From the NCBI GenBank assembly GCA_902362865.1, contig CABIYE010000015.1, positions 5,397 to 69,396 on the forward strand: a DNA stretch of 64,000 nt. The letters run 5' to 3'. How positions within the stretch are numbered: the first letter of the stretch is position 1; each line of letters opens with the position of its first letter. The translations under genes and the position numbers were made by a program. The notes beneath the pieces were generated by a model. The model did not search any database, was not told the DNA's origin, and saw only the letters and a program-made list of their open reading frames with translations. Source of the DNA: Clostridiaceae bacterium (GTDB taxonomy: Bacteria > Bacillota > Clostridia > Lachnospirales > Lachnospiraceae). Below are positions 52,940 through 62,296 of the stretch, piece after piece.

Positions 52940-53461
52940 ATGGCAGATATATTGAGTGGTAGTCAGAAGGAAGAAAAAGATAACGCGGCCATGAATTTAA
53001 GCAATGTTATAAATTCTTTAGAGATAACTGTTCCTGAAAAGCAGAAAGTAGAAATTGAAAAGGATGAAAAGAGTGATCCGAATAGTATTGATGTGATAGA
53101 GATGAATGTACTTTTTGAGATGAAAAGCTATATTTATCAAAAGGTTCTTGGACCGGAATTGCAGGAAAATGAATCGTTAAAACGTGAACAGAAAAAAGCA
53201 TTAATGAACAATATTTTTAAAATATTAAAGTGGCAATTTATATTTACTTATGTGTTCGTTACAGTTCTTTTGGCTGCGGTTTTGTTTTCGGCCTTTTTAA
53301 AGATAGAGGCGAGTACAATTAGTACAATAATAAAGTTTATTCAATTTTATATTACCTCTATTGTTGTTGAGTTGATTTCCATTCTCTTTTTTATAGTGAA
53401 AAGTGTATTTGATAAATCAATTGTTGAGTTATTTAGGAATTTTGACAGAGAGAAGAAATAA
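52940..53461 (+). CDS. Two-TM membrane protein paired with ImmA/IrrE peptidase
   Basis: This 173-residue protein has an acidic soluble N-terminus (~90 residues), then two membrane helices (FIFTYVFVTVLLAAVLFSAF and ITSIVVELISILFFIV) and a short charged tail. I do not recognise a family. The close coupling to the ImmA/IrrE gene suggests a membrane effector released or controlled by the protease; that is inference. Confidence 0.6.
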   Translation: MADILSGSQKEEKDNAAMNLSNVINSLEITVPEKQKVEIEKDEKSDPNSIDVIEMNVLFEMKSYIYQKVLGPELQENESLKREQKKALMNNIFKILKWQFIFTYVFVTVLLAAVLFSAFLKIEASTISTIIKFIQFYITSIVVELISILFFIVKSVFDKSIVELFRNFDREKK

Positions 53462-53554
53462 TCTATAAACATCCATCTCGGTTTTGTATTTACAAGGCTA
53501 AGATGGATTCGTTTTAATAAAAGCAGTGTAATATTTTGGAAAGGATTTGAGTAT

Positions 53555-54100
53555 ATGAAAATAGCAGTATTATTTCCGGGTATCGGATATACCTGTGACA
53601 AGCCGCTTCTCTATTATGCGGGGAAATTGGCGGCGGAACATGATTATAATGTGCGGCCGGTGGCTTATGGGAAATTTCCTTCCGGTGTTAAGGGAAATCG
53701 TGAGAAAATGGAGCAGTCTTTTTATAGTGCGCTGCAGCAGGCAGAGGAGATTTTGAAGGACGTGCGCTGGCAGGATTATGAAGATATTTTATTTATTTCC
53801 AAGAGTGTCGGGACGATTGTCGCCGCCTGCTATAAGCAAAAATATCAAATTAAGGCGCGAAGTATTTCCTTTACGCCCTTGGAAGATACCTTTTCCTTTG
53901 CGTCTGGTGAGGGGATTATGTTTCATGGAACTGCTGATCCATGGGTAAAGGACAGCAAAAAGATATATGAAGGCTGTGAGAAAATCGGGCAGCCGCTCTA
54001 TGTCATTGAGAATGCCAATCATTCTCTGGAGACTGGCGATGTGGCGGAGGACCTTGTTAATCTGGCAAAGATTATGAGGTGGGTAGAAGAATATATATGA
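53555..54100 (+). CDS. Alpha/beta hydrolase
   Basis: This 181-residue small hydrolase has N-terminal FPGIGYTCDKPLLYYAG, nucleophile elbow ISKSVGT (S-x-S-x-G form), an acid in HGTADPWV and the catalytic histidine in NANHSLETGD. AAAGGA precedes ATG 53555. Substrate unknown. Confidence 0.75.
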   Translation: MKIAVLFPGIGYTCDKPLLYYAGKLAAEHDYNVRPVAYGKFPSGVKGNREKMEQSFYSALQQAEEILKDVRWQDYEDILFISKSVGTIVAACYKQKYQIKARSISFTPLEDTFSFASGEGIMFHGTADPWVKDSKKIYEGCEKIGQPLYVIENANHSLETGDVAEDLVNLAKIMRWVEEYI

Positions 54101-54240
54101 TTTTGGAGATGATTGGATATTCAGCATTACAGTATCAAAGATCAGTGAAGCAGGGGAGAGTTTTGAGCCGCGCATAGTCAAATCCAAGGGCATATTCAGC
54201 AGTATCCAGACTATGATGAAGAGGAATGTGACTATGAATA
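54101..54240 (+). pseudogene. C-terminal remnant of a pRiA4b ORF-3-like protein
   Basis: DDWIFSITVSKI followed, after a one-base shift, by QYPDYDEEECDYE resembles the end of pRiA4b ORF-3-like proteins of mobile elements. Only about 45 codons remain, in two frames. Confidence 0.45.
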
Positions 54241-54404
54241 AAAATGAGTGATGCTATGAGTTTACGAAAGGTATTTTAACCAGGGAGGAGACGATTACCA
54301 GACTGATTTGTAAACAGATGTCCATGTTTGATGTTCGGTTATAAAAGTGACAAAATTATCTCTCATTTTTCTCAAAAAATCGACAAAAAATTCAAATAAT
54401 ATGG

Positions 54405-54475
54405 TAAAATAATGGTGGCTAATCAAGGTAAGGAAACAGGGGAATAAGGTTCCCTGGTTTTTCTTGCCTTTTTTT
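54405..54475 (+). ncRNA. Repeated hairpin RNA / attenuator, copy 2, with its -10
   Basis: TAAAAT (54405-54410), then GGCTAATC and AAGGTAAG (54425-54432) pairing with CTTGCCTT (54463-54470); inner GGGGAA/TTCCCT around TAAGG, then T7. It matches copy 1 in the outer stem and flank, while the inner stem differs with pairing kept. It lies 90 bases before the TIR-like gene and could attenuate its transcription. Confidence 0.65.
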
Positions 54476-54565
54476 CTGCTTAAAAGCAGGCGTCGGCTAT
54501 GCCGCGGCATGTTACTATCAAATATCAGTGGGGGTTCACTACCGGAGTCAATGGAGGAAGTGCGT

Positions 54566-57500
54566 ATGAAGAGATGTTCTGTGCCGACCGAGGAATGTAT
54601 TCATTCACGCCGTTGTTTTATGACGGGAGAGTATTGTTCCAAGCAGACCAACATACAGAAAGAGAGAAAAGCGCTTTATAAGAGTTATGATAATGCATGT
54701 AATGAGGAAGGCATCCAGATTACAGCATTTGTCATAATGAATTTCTCAGATATGTCAAATGTTATATATAAGTGGAAATTGAAAACTTTTATTGAATCTT
54801 TGGCAAAATATTTATACTGGGATAAAGAGGATAAGAGATTATATTGTTATGCGGATGAGCTGAAAAACCTGCCGGAGAATCTTAAACGTGTCAGGAAGAT
54901 TCAGGTGATTCGCTCGGATTCGGAACCGGCATCTAATTATGTTATATGCAGCCGTATCTGCCAGCAGATGCAAATTGCTGATCTGATTGTTGTGGATGTT
55001 TCTAATCAGAATCCGAATGTGTTTTATGAATTTGGGATGGCAGTGGCGCTTGGTAAATTGATATTGCCGGTCTGTTTTAGTGAAAGCTTTTATAAAATGG
55101 TTGTACCCGAGAGGGTTAAGGAAAAAACGAAAAAGGAGAAAGACAAACTGGTACATCATATCGGGTGCTATCCTTGGCGGAAACGATTGTTTGAATATTA
55201 TGGAATTCGCTATCGAAGCAAGAAAACATATAATGACGAGGATAAAGTGACGAGATATCTGGAGTGTAATGTGGCAACTGCAGAGGAGAACGGATTTTCA
55301 GATTTTAAATATTCTATATTTCCGTATCACGAGCATATTGGATCGAATAATAAGACGATAGGAGAAGAAATATACGAAAGGCTTCGGAGGTCCTACAATG
55401 AAGCCGGTTCGGATGACAATACACTGGTTGTTTATACAATGGAAGGTTTTCTGAATGAGAAGCAGGCGGGAACTTGTATTATCAATTTTTATCGGGCGAT
55501 AACGGCACAAATGGAATTGGAGCAATGTTTTTGCGGGGAACGTGTCGGAGTGCTTGTTCAGGAAAACAGTATTTTTGAGAATGACAAGGATGCAAAACAG
55601 GATTTGTATCTGAATTATGATGTGGGAGAAATTATCCGTATCGGATTAAACCAGGCAACCTATCTTGCATTAGTTGAGAAGATTAAGACAGAGGATTTTT
55701 TGGCAACACCAGAAGATTTGCAGAATATGGTTGCATCAGGAAATGGTATGGATGAGGATCCGGTTATTACAGAAGGGCAGAAAGAACAGATTATACGTTT
55801 TACAAAAGACCATATCCGGAATCGGGGAATGATGATTTATCCGAATTATCCGGTGTATGTAAACCGTATTAAAAACGGGCTGCAAAAAGATATTCTGGAT
55901 ACTCCGCTTGCCAAGGGAGATGCCGGGGAGGAAAGGATTGATTTGGATAAATTCTGGTGCCTGTATCATGTTACACTCCGGACGCTTCGCTTTACAAATG
56001 AGATTGTGGTGGATATAAGCCAAAATTGTCTGCAGTCATTGTTCTGGCTTGGCGCAGCTCATGGTTCCGATATTTATGCAATAACGGTTTTGCATGAAGA
56101 AAGAGAAGAAGAGAGAAGGATTTCGCATGAAGGTCTAGAGAAGAAGGAGAGAAATGTATTTGATGTAGCCGGTTTGTGGGCGGCAGTGCTGCGTTCATAT
56201 GACACAGATGGATTTTCGCAGCAGCTTTCTATGGCACAGCTTGGAATTGAACGTCATTCAAGGCTGATGATAAAGAATAAAGATTTTTATGAGAAGAGTG
56301 TGCGTGAGTATTTATCATCATATTATGAAGAAACAAAAAGGAAGGACATACATGAGGTTTTTGTGGAAAAAGGAAAGGAAGAGCTGCAGGTTCTGGAGTC
56401 TTATTATCGAAAATGTCTGTGGAATCCGATGTTAAAATATAATCGGCTGAGAATCTATCTCCCAATGATTGATGATAGAGACAGAAAGATGGATGAACCC
56501 AAATCCTATACTGCAAAATGGGATGTTGATGCAATTTCTGTGCTGTCGCATTATTTATCTAAACGGACGGTAATAGGCGAATACTGTTTTAAATCATTAA
56601 GAGAGAAGATGTCGGAGGAGGAAAAGGAAAAGGAAGATAAGAAAGCGAGAGAGGTGAATTATATCTGTATTGGTAAGGATGCCAGACCGCGGCAGCAGCC
56701 GCTTCCCCGATATATTAAAGGAATCATTGGAAAGGCGAAAGAATATGGAGAGGGCTATAATGTGATTCATGAGCACTGTGAATGGAGGAAGGAGCAATTC
56801 TGCGAAAACCAGGATAGTAGCAGAATGGTTTCGCGCCAGTATAAAGGATTTGCTGAAATAAACAAAAAAGAAGACGGATTTGTTCAGAGTGACAAAGGAT
56901 TTTTTATGCAGCAGGCAGGCGCTAAATGTGCGGATTGCAAGGAGAAAGCAGAAGATAGAGCAGGGAAAAATAATTTGTTTTTTGATAAAAATGTACCGAA
57001 GGAGTGTGTGCTTGAAGGAAATGCACATGATCAGTTGGGGCAGTTGATTTTGTGGAGGGATAACAGTGAGAATTCTGACAGAAATTATTTCCGTGTGAGC
57101 ATTATCGGGAGTTCCGGCCCGGCAACCTATGGATTGGCGACGCTTCTTGTAGATTATGAACAGAAAGAAGAGATTTTCCATATAAAAAAGGAAGATGGTG
57201 AGAAATGGAATCTGCTATGTAGGCTTCAGAAGAAAATTCGGAAGAAGCTGATGCATGTGATTTTGGTGCAGATGAAGAAGAAATTGGATGGGATAGATTT
57301 TCGTTCGCAGCAGAATGGCAAAAAAATTAACGATAAAGAGCAAAAAGACAGATATATAAGTCTGGTTCTATATGCGGTATCGTTATATTTGAGTACCGTG
57401 TTTTACCGCTATTTTCTACCTTTCTTATCGAAAACAGACATTAAGCGTATCCATAACGGCGTCCGCACATATATAAGTTCTATGATGGCTGCCAAAATCA

Positions 57501-57808
57501 GTCCTTTTGTATTGAAATATCCGCAGGATGGGGATACGAGATATAACAGTTCTATTTCGGAAAAGAATGTTATGGAAGTGGCAGACGAGGTTCCGAAGAT
57601 AATATTAAATGTGATGCAGAGTTTCAGAGGCGTAGAGGCCTTTTACAAGATTAAAGTAAAGGCGGAGCCTTTTGGAAGTGAAGATAAAGAACAGGAACGG
57701 GATATCCGTGAAGTACTGAGCGTAGAGGAATTAGGAGAAGAGGCGGATGTAAATTGTCTATTTACTTCTATTGACAAAGGAGAAAAAAAGGATGAAAAAA
57801 CAGATTAA
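54566..57808 (+). CDS. Giant TIR / nucleoside-deoxyribosyltransferase-like protein (candidate Thoeris ThsB-like)
   Basis: The protein is 1080 residues from ATG 54566 (GGAGG eight bases upstream; the frame extends to 54464 without a good start). Cys4, 11, 17 and 24 suggest a small zinc knuckle. Residues ~52-175 form a TIR/NDT-like Rossmannoid domain: TAFVIMNFSD, IADLIVVDVSNQNPNVFYEFGMAVALGK, with E155 in the catalytic-glutamate position. A second, degenerate copy lies near 475-500 (TNEIVVDISQN, FWLGAAHG). The rest is unrecognised. It overlaps the TM-Macro gene by 17 bases, so the two are translationally coupled, as TIR and Macro genes are in type II Thoeris, but the usual ThsB is ~200 residues. 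Confidence 0.65.
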   Translation: MKRCSVPTEECIHSRRCFMTGEYCSKQTNIQKERKALYKSYDNACNEEGIQITAFVIMNFSDMSNVIYKWKLKTFIESLAKYLYWDKEDKRLYCYADELKNLPENLKRVRKIQVIRSDSEPASNYVICSRICQQMQIADLIVVDVSNQNPNVFYEFGMAVALGKLILPVCFSESFYKMVVPERVKEKTKKEKDKLVHHIGCYPWRKRLFEYYGIRYRSKKTYNDEDKVTRYLECNVATAEENGFSDFKYSIFPYHEHIGSNNKTIGEEIYERLRRSYNEAGSDDNTLVVYTMEGFLNEKQAGTCIINFYRAITAQMELEQCFCGERVGVLVQENSIFENDKDAKQDLYLNYDVGEIIRIGLNQATYLALVEKIKTEDFLATPEDLQNMVASGNGMDEDPVITEGQKEQIIRFTKDHIRNRGMMIYPNYPVYVNRIKNGLQKDILDTPLAKGDAGEERIDLDKFWCLYHVTLRTLRFTNEIVVDISQNCLQSLFWLGAAHGSDIYAITVLHEEREEERRISHEGLEKKERNVFDVAGLWAAVLRSYDTDGFSQQLSMAQLGIERHSRLMIKNKDFYEKSVREYLSSYYEETKRKDIHEVFVEKGKEELQVLESYYRKCLWNPMLKYNRLRIYLPMIDDRDRKMDEPKSYTAKWDVDAISVLSHYLSKRTVIGEYCFKSLREKMSEEEKEKEDKKAREVNYICIGKDARPRQQPLPRYIKGIIGKAKEYGEGYNVIHEHCEWRKEQFCENQDSSRMVSRQYKGFAEINKKEDGFVQSDKGFFMQQAGAKCADCKEKAEDRAGKNNLFFDKNVPKECVLEGNAHDQLGQLILWRDNSENSDRNYFRVSIIGSSGPATYGLATLLVDYEQKEEIFHIKKEDGEKWNLLCRLQKKIRKKLMHVILVQMKKKLDGIDFRSQQNGKKINDKEQKDRYISLVLYAVSLYLSTVFYRYFLPFLSKTDIKRIHNGVRTYISSMMAAKISPFVLKYPQDGDTRYNSSISEKNVMEVADEVPKIILNVMQSFRGVEAFYKIKVKAEPFGSEDKEQERDIREVLSVEELGEEADVNCLFTSIDKGEKKDEKTD

Positions 57809-58622
57809 GCCAATTCTGAGGTTTGCATTGGGAGAAGTATATACATTTCTTGGCGTGTTCAGTACGCTGCTTACGATTATTTGTCTGATTGATTTTAGTG
57901 AGCTGGTACCGGATTTTGCAGGAAGAATCGTGTGTGTCGTAATTGTTTTTGCCGTATCTTATGGTATGGCTGTTATCAGGGTGGCATCGACAAAGCGGAC
58001 AGTGGTTGATTTGGAGAATGGCCGGGAGGCGGTCCTGGAGTATGGAGATTTATTTACAAGTGGAGACCGGATTGTAATCCCTGTGAATGATTCTTTTGAT
58101 ACATTGGTCGACGATGTGCTTATTGCAAAAAGTTCTATTCATGGTCAGTTTGTTTTGAAATATTTCGAGGGACGTGAAAAAGAGCTTGACCGGATAATAG
58201 AAAAGGGGCTGGAGCGTGTAAAGGTAGCAGGAAGGTATACGAACAAAAATGGAAAGCCGCTTTATTATCCGCCGGGGACAGTTGTGCCGGTAAGAGTCGG
58301 AGAAAAGACATTTTACTTGTTGGCATTAACACATTTTCGGGGAAATACAGTGGAGCCGAATATGAAGATATATTATACGGCGGTTTTAACACTGCTTGAA
58401 TATTTGAATAAAGCAACAGCGGGAGCACCTGTGTATATACCTCTTCTTGGGTCGGGGCTTGCAAGAATAAACCGGGAAAAAGAAAATGAACTGGCGAATC
58501 TTTTGTCTATTCTGCGAATGAGCAGGGTAAAGATTGTGGGCGGGATCCATATTGTCCTGCATCCGGATATGCGAGGGAAGGTGAATATATTGCGCTATAG
58601 GAAAAATAAATCAATACTGTAA
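57792..58622 (+). CDS. TM-Macro protein (type II Thoeris ThsA-like, DUF6430)
   Basis: The protein is 276 residues from ATG 57792 with AAAGGAG upstream. Two N-terminal membrane helices (~15-60: FLGVFSTLLTIICLIDF and IVCVVIVFAVSYGMAVI) precede a Macro domain (~75-270) with IVIPVNDSFDT, FYLLALTHF and the ligand loop YIPLLGSGLARI. In type II Thoeris this protein binds an ADP-ribose-derived signal made by a TIR protein and then disrupts the membrane. Position behind a TIR-like gene supports that role. Confidence 0.8.
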   Translation: MKKQIKPILRFALGEVYTFLGVFSTLLTIICLIDFSELVPDFAGRIVCVVIVFAVSYGMAVIRVASTKRTVVDLENGREAVLEYGDLFTSGDRIVIPVNDSFDTLVDDVLIAKSSIHGQFVLKYFEGREKELDRIIEKGLERVKVAGRYTNKNGKPLYYPPGTVVPVRVGEKTFYLLALTHFRGNTVEPNMKIYYTAVLTLLEYLNKATAGAPVYIPLLGSGLARINREKENELANLLSILRMSRVKIVGGIHIVLHPDMRGKVNILRYRKNKSIL

Positions 58623-58653
58623 ACTGGCTTTTGCAATAATTGTCGGGGCTGTC

Positions 58654-58682
58654 TTGCGAATCCTGATTCTGAATGATACAAT
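58654..58682 (+). promoter_or_regulatory. Promoter of the AAA-ATPase gene
   Basis: TTGCGA (58654-58659)-17-TACAAT (58677-58682), sharing TGAATGATACAAT with the 51282 promoter. Confidence 0.5.
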
Positions 58683-58729
58683 GAGAACAGCAAAACCTGT
58701 GTAATACAGCAGAAAGGGGCATGTATATT

Positions 58730-60032
58730 ATGGAAAAACAGAAGATGCTCCCGATAGGAGTCGAGAATTTTGCCGAGATTCGCAGAATGGGATTTTATTA
58801 TGTTGACAAGACGAATATGATAAATGAAGACAATTATTTTGATTGATGAATATGATGTTCCCTTGGATAAGGCATATCAGTCGGGCTTTTATCAGGAAAT
58901 GACTGTGCTGATTCGGAATTTATTCAATAACGCGTTGAAGACGAATGACAGTCTTCTATTTGCAGTGCTTACCGGGTGTCTGCGTATCAGCAAAGAGAGT
59001 ATATTTACAGGGCTGAATAATTTAAATGTTATGACTATTGCAGATGAGTATTTCAGCGATTGCTTTGGATTTACGGATGATGAGGTGAAAGGACTTCTGG
59101 AGTATTATGGACTGGAGAATTCATGGAAGACAGTCCGGGAATGGTACGATGGCTACCGATTTGGCAGTTCTTCTATTTATTGTCCGTGGGATGTGATGAA
59201 ATATTGTCAGGCGCTGCGGAAGAATCCAGATGCTATACCGGAAAATTATTGGGTAAATACGAGTGGAAATAGTTTAGTTCGTTGTTTTATTCATATGGCG
59301 GATCAGAACCTGCGGGATGAAATCGAAGGATTGCTGGCAGGAGAAACGATTATTAAGGAAATTAAGCAGGAACTGACATATACGGAATTGGACAGCAGTA
59401 TTGAGAATTTATGGAGTGTACTTTTTACAACCGGGTACCTGACTGCGGTGGAACGGCTGAATGCCAGAGAGTATCGACTGGGAATTCCGAATATGGAGAT
59501 TCGGGATCTGTTCCAGAGCCAGATAAAGGAATGGTTCAGGGAGAAAATGGCAGCGGAACCCGGAAAAGTGAGCGAATTTTGCGGAGCTGTTCTGGCAGGT
59601 GAAGCAGAGAAAGTACAGAGTTTGCTAACAAATTATTTGAAACAGACGATCAGTATTCGGGATACCTATGTAAGGAAGGAAAAGAAAGAAAACTTGCCCA
59701 CAGGGAAAGCGACCACTAAGGAGACTAAAGAACAGTCTCCAAGTGTCTGCTTTTATCAGGGTATTTTGCTGGGGCTGTTGAGTTATCCGTCAGGATGGAG
59801 TGTGAAATCCAATCAGGAGGCCGGGGATGGCTACAGTGATATTGTAATAAAAGACATGGAATCCGATACGGGTATTGTGATTGAAGTAAAGTATGCGGAG
59901 CATGGACGGCTGGACGCTGCCTGTGAGGAGGCGCTTGAACAGATTGAAAGCAGGAACTATGCGGAGACGTTGTATGATGATGGCATGGAGAGGATTTTAA
60001 AATATGGAATTGCGTGTTATAAAAAACTGTGA
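58730..60032 (+). pseudogene. AAA-ATPase / PD-(D/E)XK protein lacking its Walker A segment
   Basis: The start (MEKQKMLPIGVENFAEIRRM ... YYVDKTNMI) is typical of the AAA-ATPase-like family with a C-terminal nuclease domain. Then, at about 58810, it jumps to KTIILIDEYDVPLDKAY in another frame. The ~60-100 residues with the Walker A loop and RRFGKS motif are missing. The remaining frame (58824-60032) keeps Walker B (IILIDEYD), and a PD-(D/E)XK-like end (GYSDIVI, GIVIEVKYAEHG). Inactive as an ATPase. Confidence 0.75.
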
Positions 60033-60360
60033 CGAATTTCTGGATGCTCTTGCGAATCTGAGCAAGGAAGAAGCGGAGGATGCGCTGTGGGAGCTTTTGT
60101 TTGAGTTGCAGGATTGTGAATTTCAGACGGCGAAAGGGTTGAAATTCAGTTATACGATCAAGACGAATAAGGATGGTATGCCGGGCGGAGAGATATTTGT
60201 CTCTCGTAAAGAGAAATCCATTACGAAGAGCAGTGTTTTCCGTGCGTTCTGGATTGCCAGAGAGTTGGAAGGAAATGTGTCCGGGCCGAAGAAACTGAAG
60301 GTTTATGGAAGTTCATACCTGTTTGATATATTTAAAAGGATTGGAATTATAAAATCGTGA
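60004..60360 (+). CDS. Conserved hypothetical protein following the AAA-ATPase gene
   Basis: This 118-residue soluble protein (VIKNCDEFLDALANLSKEEAEDALW, GEIFVSRKEKSITKSSVFRAFWIA, GSSYLFDIFKRIGI) is not a family I can name. Its start overlaps the end of the AAA-ATPase remnant by 29 bases, so it was co-expressed with it. The C-terminal part could bind DNA or another protein; there is no direct evidence. Confidence 0.5.
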   Translation: MELRVIKNCDEFLDALANLSKEEAEDALWELLFELQDCEFQTAKGLKFSYTIKTNKDGMPGGEIFVSRKEKSITKSSVFRAFWIARELEGNVSGPKKLKVYGSSYLFDIFKRIGIIKS

Positions 60361-60386
60361 TACAATTTTAAGAGAAATGGAATCGG

Positions 60387-60423
60387 GCTGTCGCACAAGC
60401 ATTTTTGCAGAGTGGCAGCTTTT
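60387..60423 (+). terminator. Hairpin terminator
   Basis: GCTGTCGCAC pairs imperfectly with GTGGCAGC, followed by TTTTGTG. Confidence 0.5.
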
Positions 60424-60532
60424 GTGATTTGTTAAGTTATTTCATTAGATAGTATGCAGCCATTTTAATAGTGAGCCTGGCGGAGTAGGTTTTACAGGTA
60501 TAATCAAGGAAAAAAGAGAGGAATGGTTATAC

Positions 60533-61491
60533 ATGAGAAAAAATCCGAAACTTGAGGTAGTGGCACTGCAATGGCTGGAGAATTCTAAGATGCGCATTAA
60601 AGAATCTTCCTACGTGAAATACGCAAATATGCTTCAGAAACATATTTTGCCGGAAATGGGAGAAGTTCGTATGAAACGCCTTACGACTGAAATGGTGGAA
60701 AGATTTGTTCAGGGGAAGCTGACTTGCGGAAAGTTGGATGGTAATGGAGGATTGTCGGAGAAGACAGTAAAGGACATACTGGTGGTTCTAAAAGCAATTT
60801 GTCAGTTTGCGGAGCAGATGGATATAGAGGCTCCGTGCCGGTTCCATTTGATTCGCATAAGGCAAAATGACAGTGAAATACATGTGCTGGGAAAGCAGGA
60901 GCAGAAGCGGCTGGAAGAGTACCTCATGGAAGATGACAGCCTGCTGAAAACAGGGGTGCTCATCAGTCTTTATATGGGATTGAGACTGGGAGAAGTATGT
61001 GCGTTGAAAAAGAATAACATATTATATAATGAAGAAATTCTGCAGGTACGTTTTACAATGCAGCGCATACAGAATTTTGAAAACAAGGAGTCAGGAAAGA
61101 CTAAGATTATTGTCACAGAGCCAAAAAGCAATTGTTCTGTCCGTGATATTCCGATACCGGCATTTTTGATGAAGCGATTAAAGAACCTGGAAGATGCTTC
61201 AGATAATGCTTATGTACTGACCGGGCTTGTAAATAAATATATAGAGCCAAGGCGGATGGAAAATATTTTTAAAAATATTTGGAAGAATGCCAGTTAGAGG
61301 TGATGAACTACCACACACTGCGGCACACATTTGCGACAAGGTGCATAGAGGAAGGGGTTGATGTGAAATCGCTGAGTGAGATTCTGGGACATGCAAATGT
61401 AAATATCACTTTGAATCGATATGTGCATTCGTCGATGGAGCAAAAGCGGCGGTGCATGGAGAAATTGCTGCTGCAAGGAGAAAAAGAATAA
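60533..61491 (+). pseudogene. Tyrosine recombinase (integrase), frameshifted
   Basis: Codons 60533-61297 give the SAM-like DNA-binding domain (AALQW-like VVALQWLENSKMRIKESSYVKYANML) and the start of the catalytic domain with the first arginine (SLYMGLRLGEVCALK). The rest of the catalytic domain lies in another frame (61279-61491): HTLRHTFATRC (H-x-x-R), LGHANVNITLNRYVH with the nucleophile tyrosine. A one-base shift near 61280 separates them. It marks the island as formerly mobile. No attachment site was identified. Confidence 0.85.
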
Positions 61492-61509
61492 TAAAAACAG
61501 GTCTGTTAT

Positions 61510-61878
61510 GTGTACAATAAATTTTCCGTGTGTGGTATACTGGGGAAAGCAACATCATATGATAATTCTATTGTAATAGGTTCCAGGGTAATTGACAGCC
61601 CTGTTTTGGGAGCGATTACGCCACAGGAATTATCCGGTGGCGTGAAAACGCTGATATTGATCGCGCATGTGCCGGACAAAATTTTCAATGCGTCGACATG
61701 TGGGGATAATTGTGCGAAATGGCTTTTGAAAATGGGAGAAAAGAAAGATATTACAATAAATCTTCGACATCTTATGGATTTTGGAAGGCAGGAATTTGTG
61801 ATAAATATACTGAACACGAACCAGATTGTGCATGATATGAGAGAACTGATTCCGATTGCGGGGATGATTGTGCGGTAG
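61510..61878 (+). pseudogene. 5'-truncated DUF4869 gene
   Basis: The core SPVLGAITPQELSGGVKTLILI, IFNASTCGDNCAKWLLKMGEKKDITINLRHLMDF and MRELIPIAGM match DUF4869, but the family's usual ~45 N-terminal residues are replaced by unrelated codons (MYNKFSVCGILGKATSYDN). The next gene, a P-loop protein, is its normal partner in Lachnospiraceae. Confidence 0.6.
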
Positions 61879-61889
61879 GAGGGAACAGT

Positions 61890-62296
61890 ATGAAGGGAAG
61901 TTACAAAATTGTTGTTCAAAATTCAAAGGTGCGATATGATTTTGTGATTCGGAGAAATATTACCATTATTAGAGGTGACAGTGCGACAGGAAAGACGACA
62001 CTTGTAGAGCTGATAAGAGAATATTATGAAGACGGCGATGAAAGTGGAATTGTGCTTTCTTGTGAAAAAGAGTGCGCTGTGTTAGAGGACGAGATTGGGA
62101 AGCTGTTCTTGCAACTAAAAAAGATAGTATTTTGTTTATAGACGAAGGGAATCGATTTGTTCATTCCAAAGAGTTTGCAAAAGCAATTCAGAAAACAGAT
62201 AATTATTATGTAATTGTGACAAGAGAAGGGGTGGAAAGTCTTCCACATAGTGTTGAGGAAATATATGGAAGACGGGAGTCAGGGAAGGATGGTTAA
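61890..62296 (+). pseudogene. P-loop NTPase associated with DUF4869, frameshifted
   Basis: The start encodes FVIRRNITIIRGDSATGKTTLVELI (Walker A GDSATGKT). After CAVLE the frame is lost and the continuation RDWEAVLATKKDSILFIDEGNRFVHSKEFA (Walker B LFIDEG) appears one frame over from about 62080, ending at TAA 62294. A single-base change explains it. Confidence 0.75.

Noticed and set aside
54476..54510. Small palindromes CTGCTTAAAAGCAG and ATGCCGCGGCAT after RNA copy 2
   Set aside because: They are short and not repeated elsewhere in the window, so not reported as sites.
54464..54565. Upstream TTG start of the TIR-like gene
   Set aside because: It begins inside the terminator hairpin; ATG 54566 has a proper GGAGG site.
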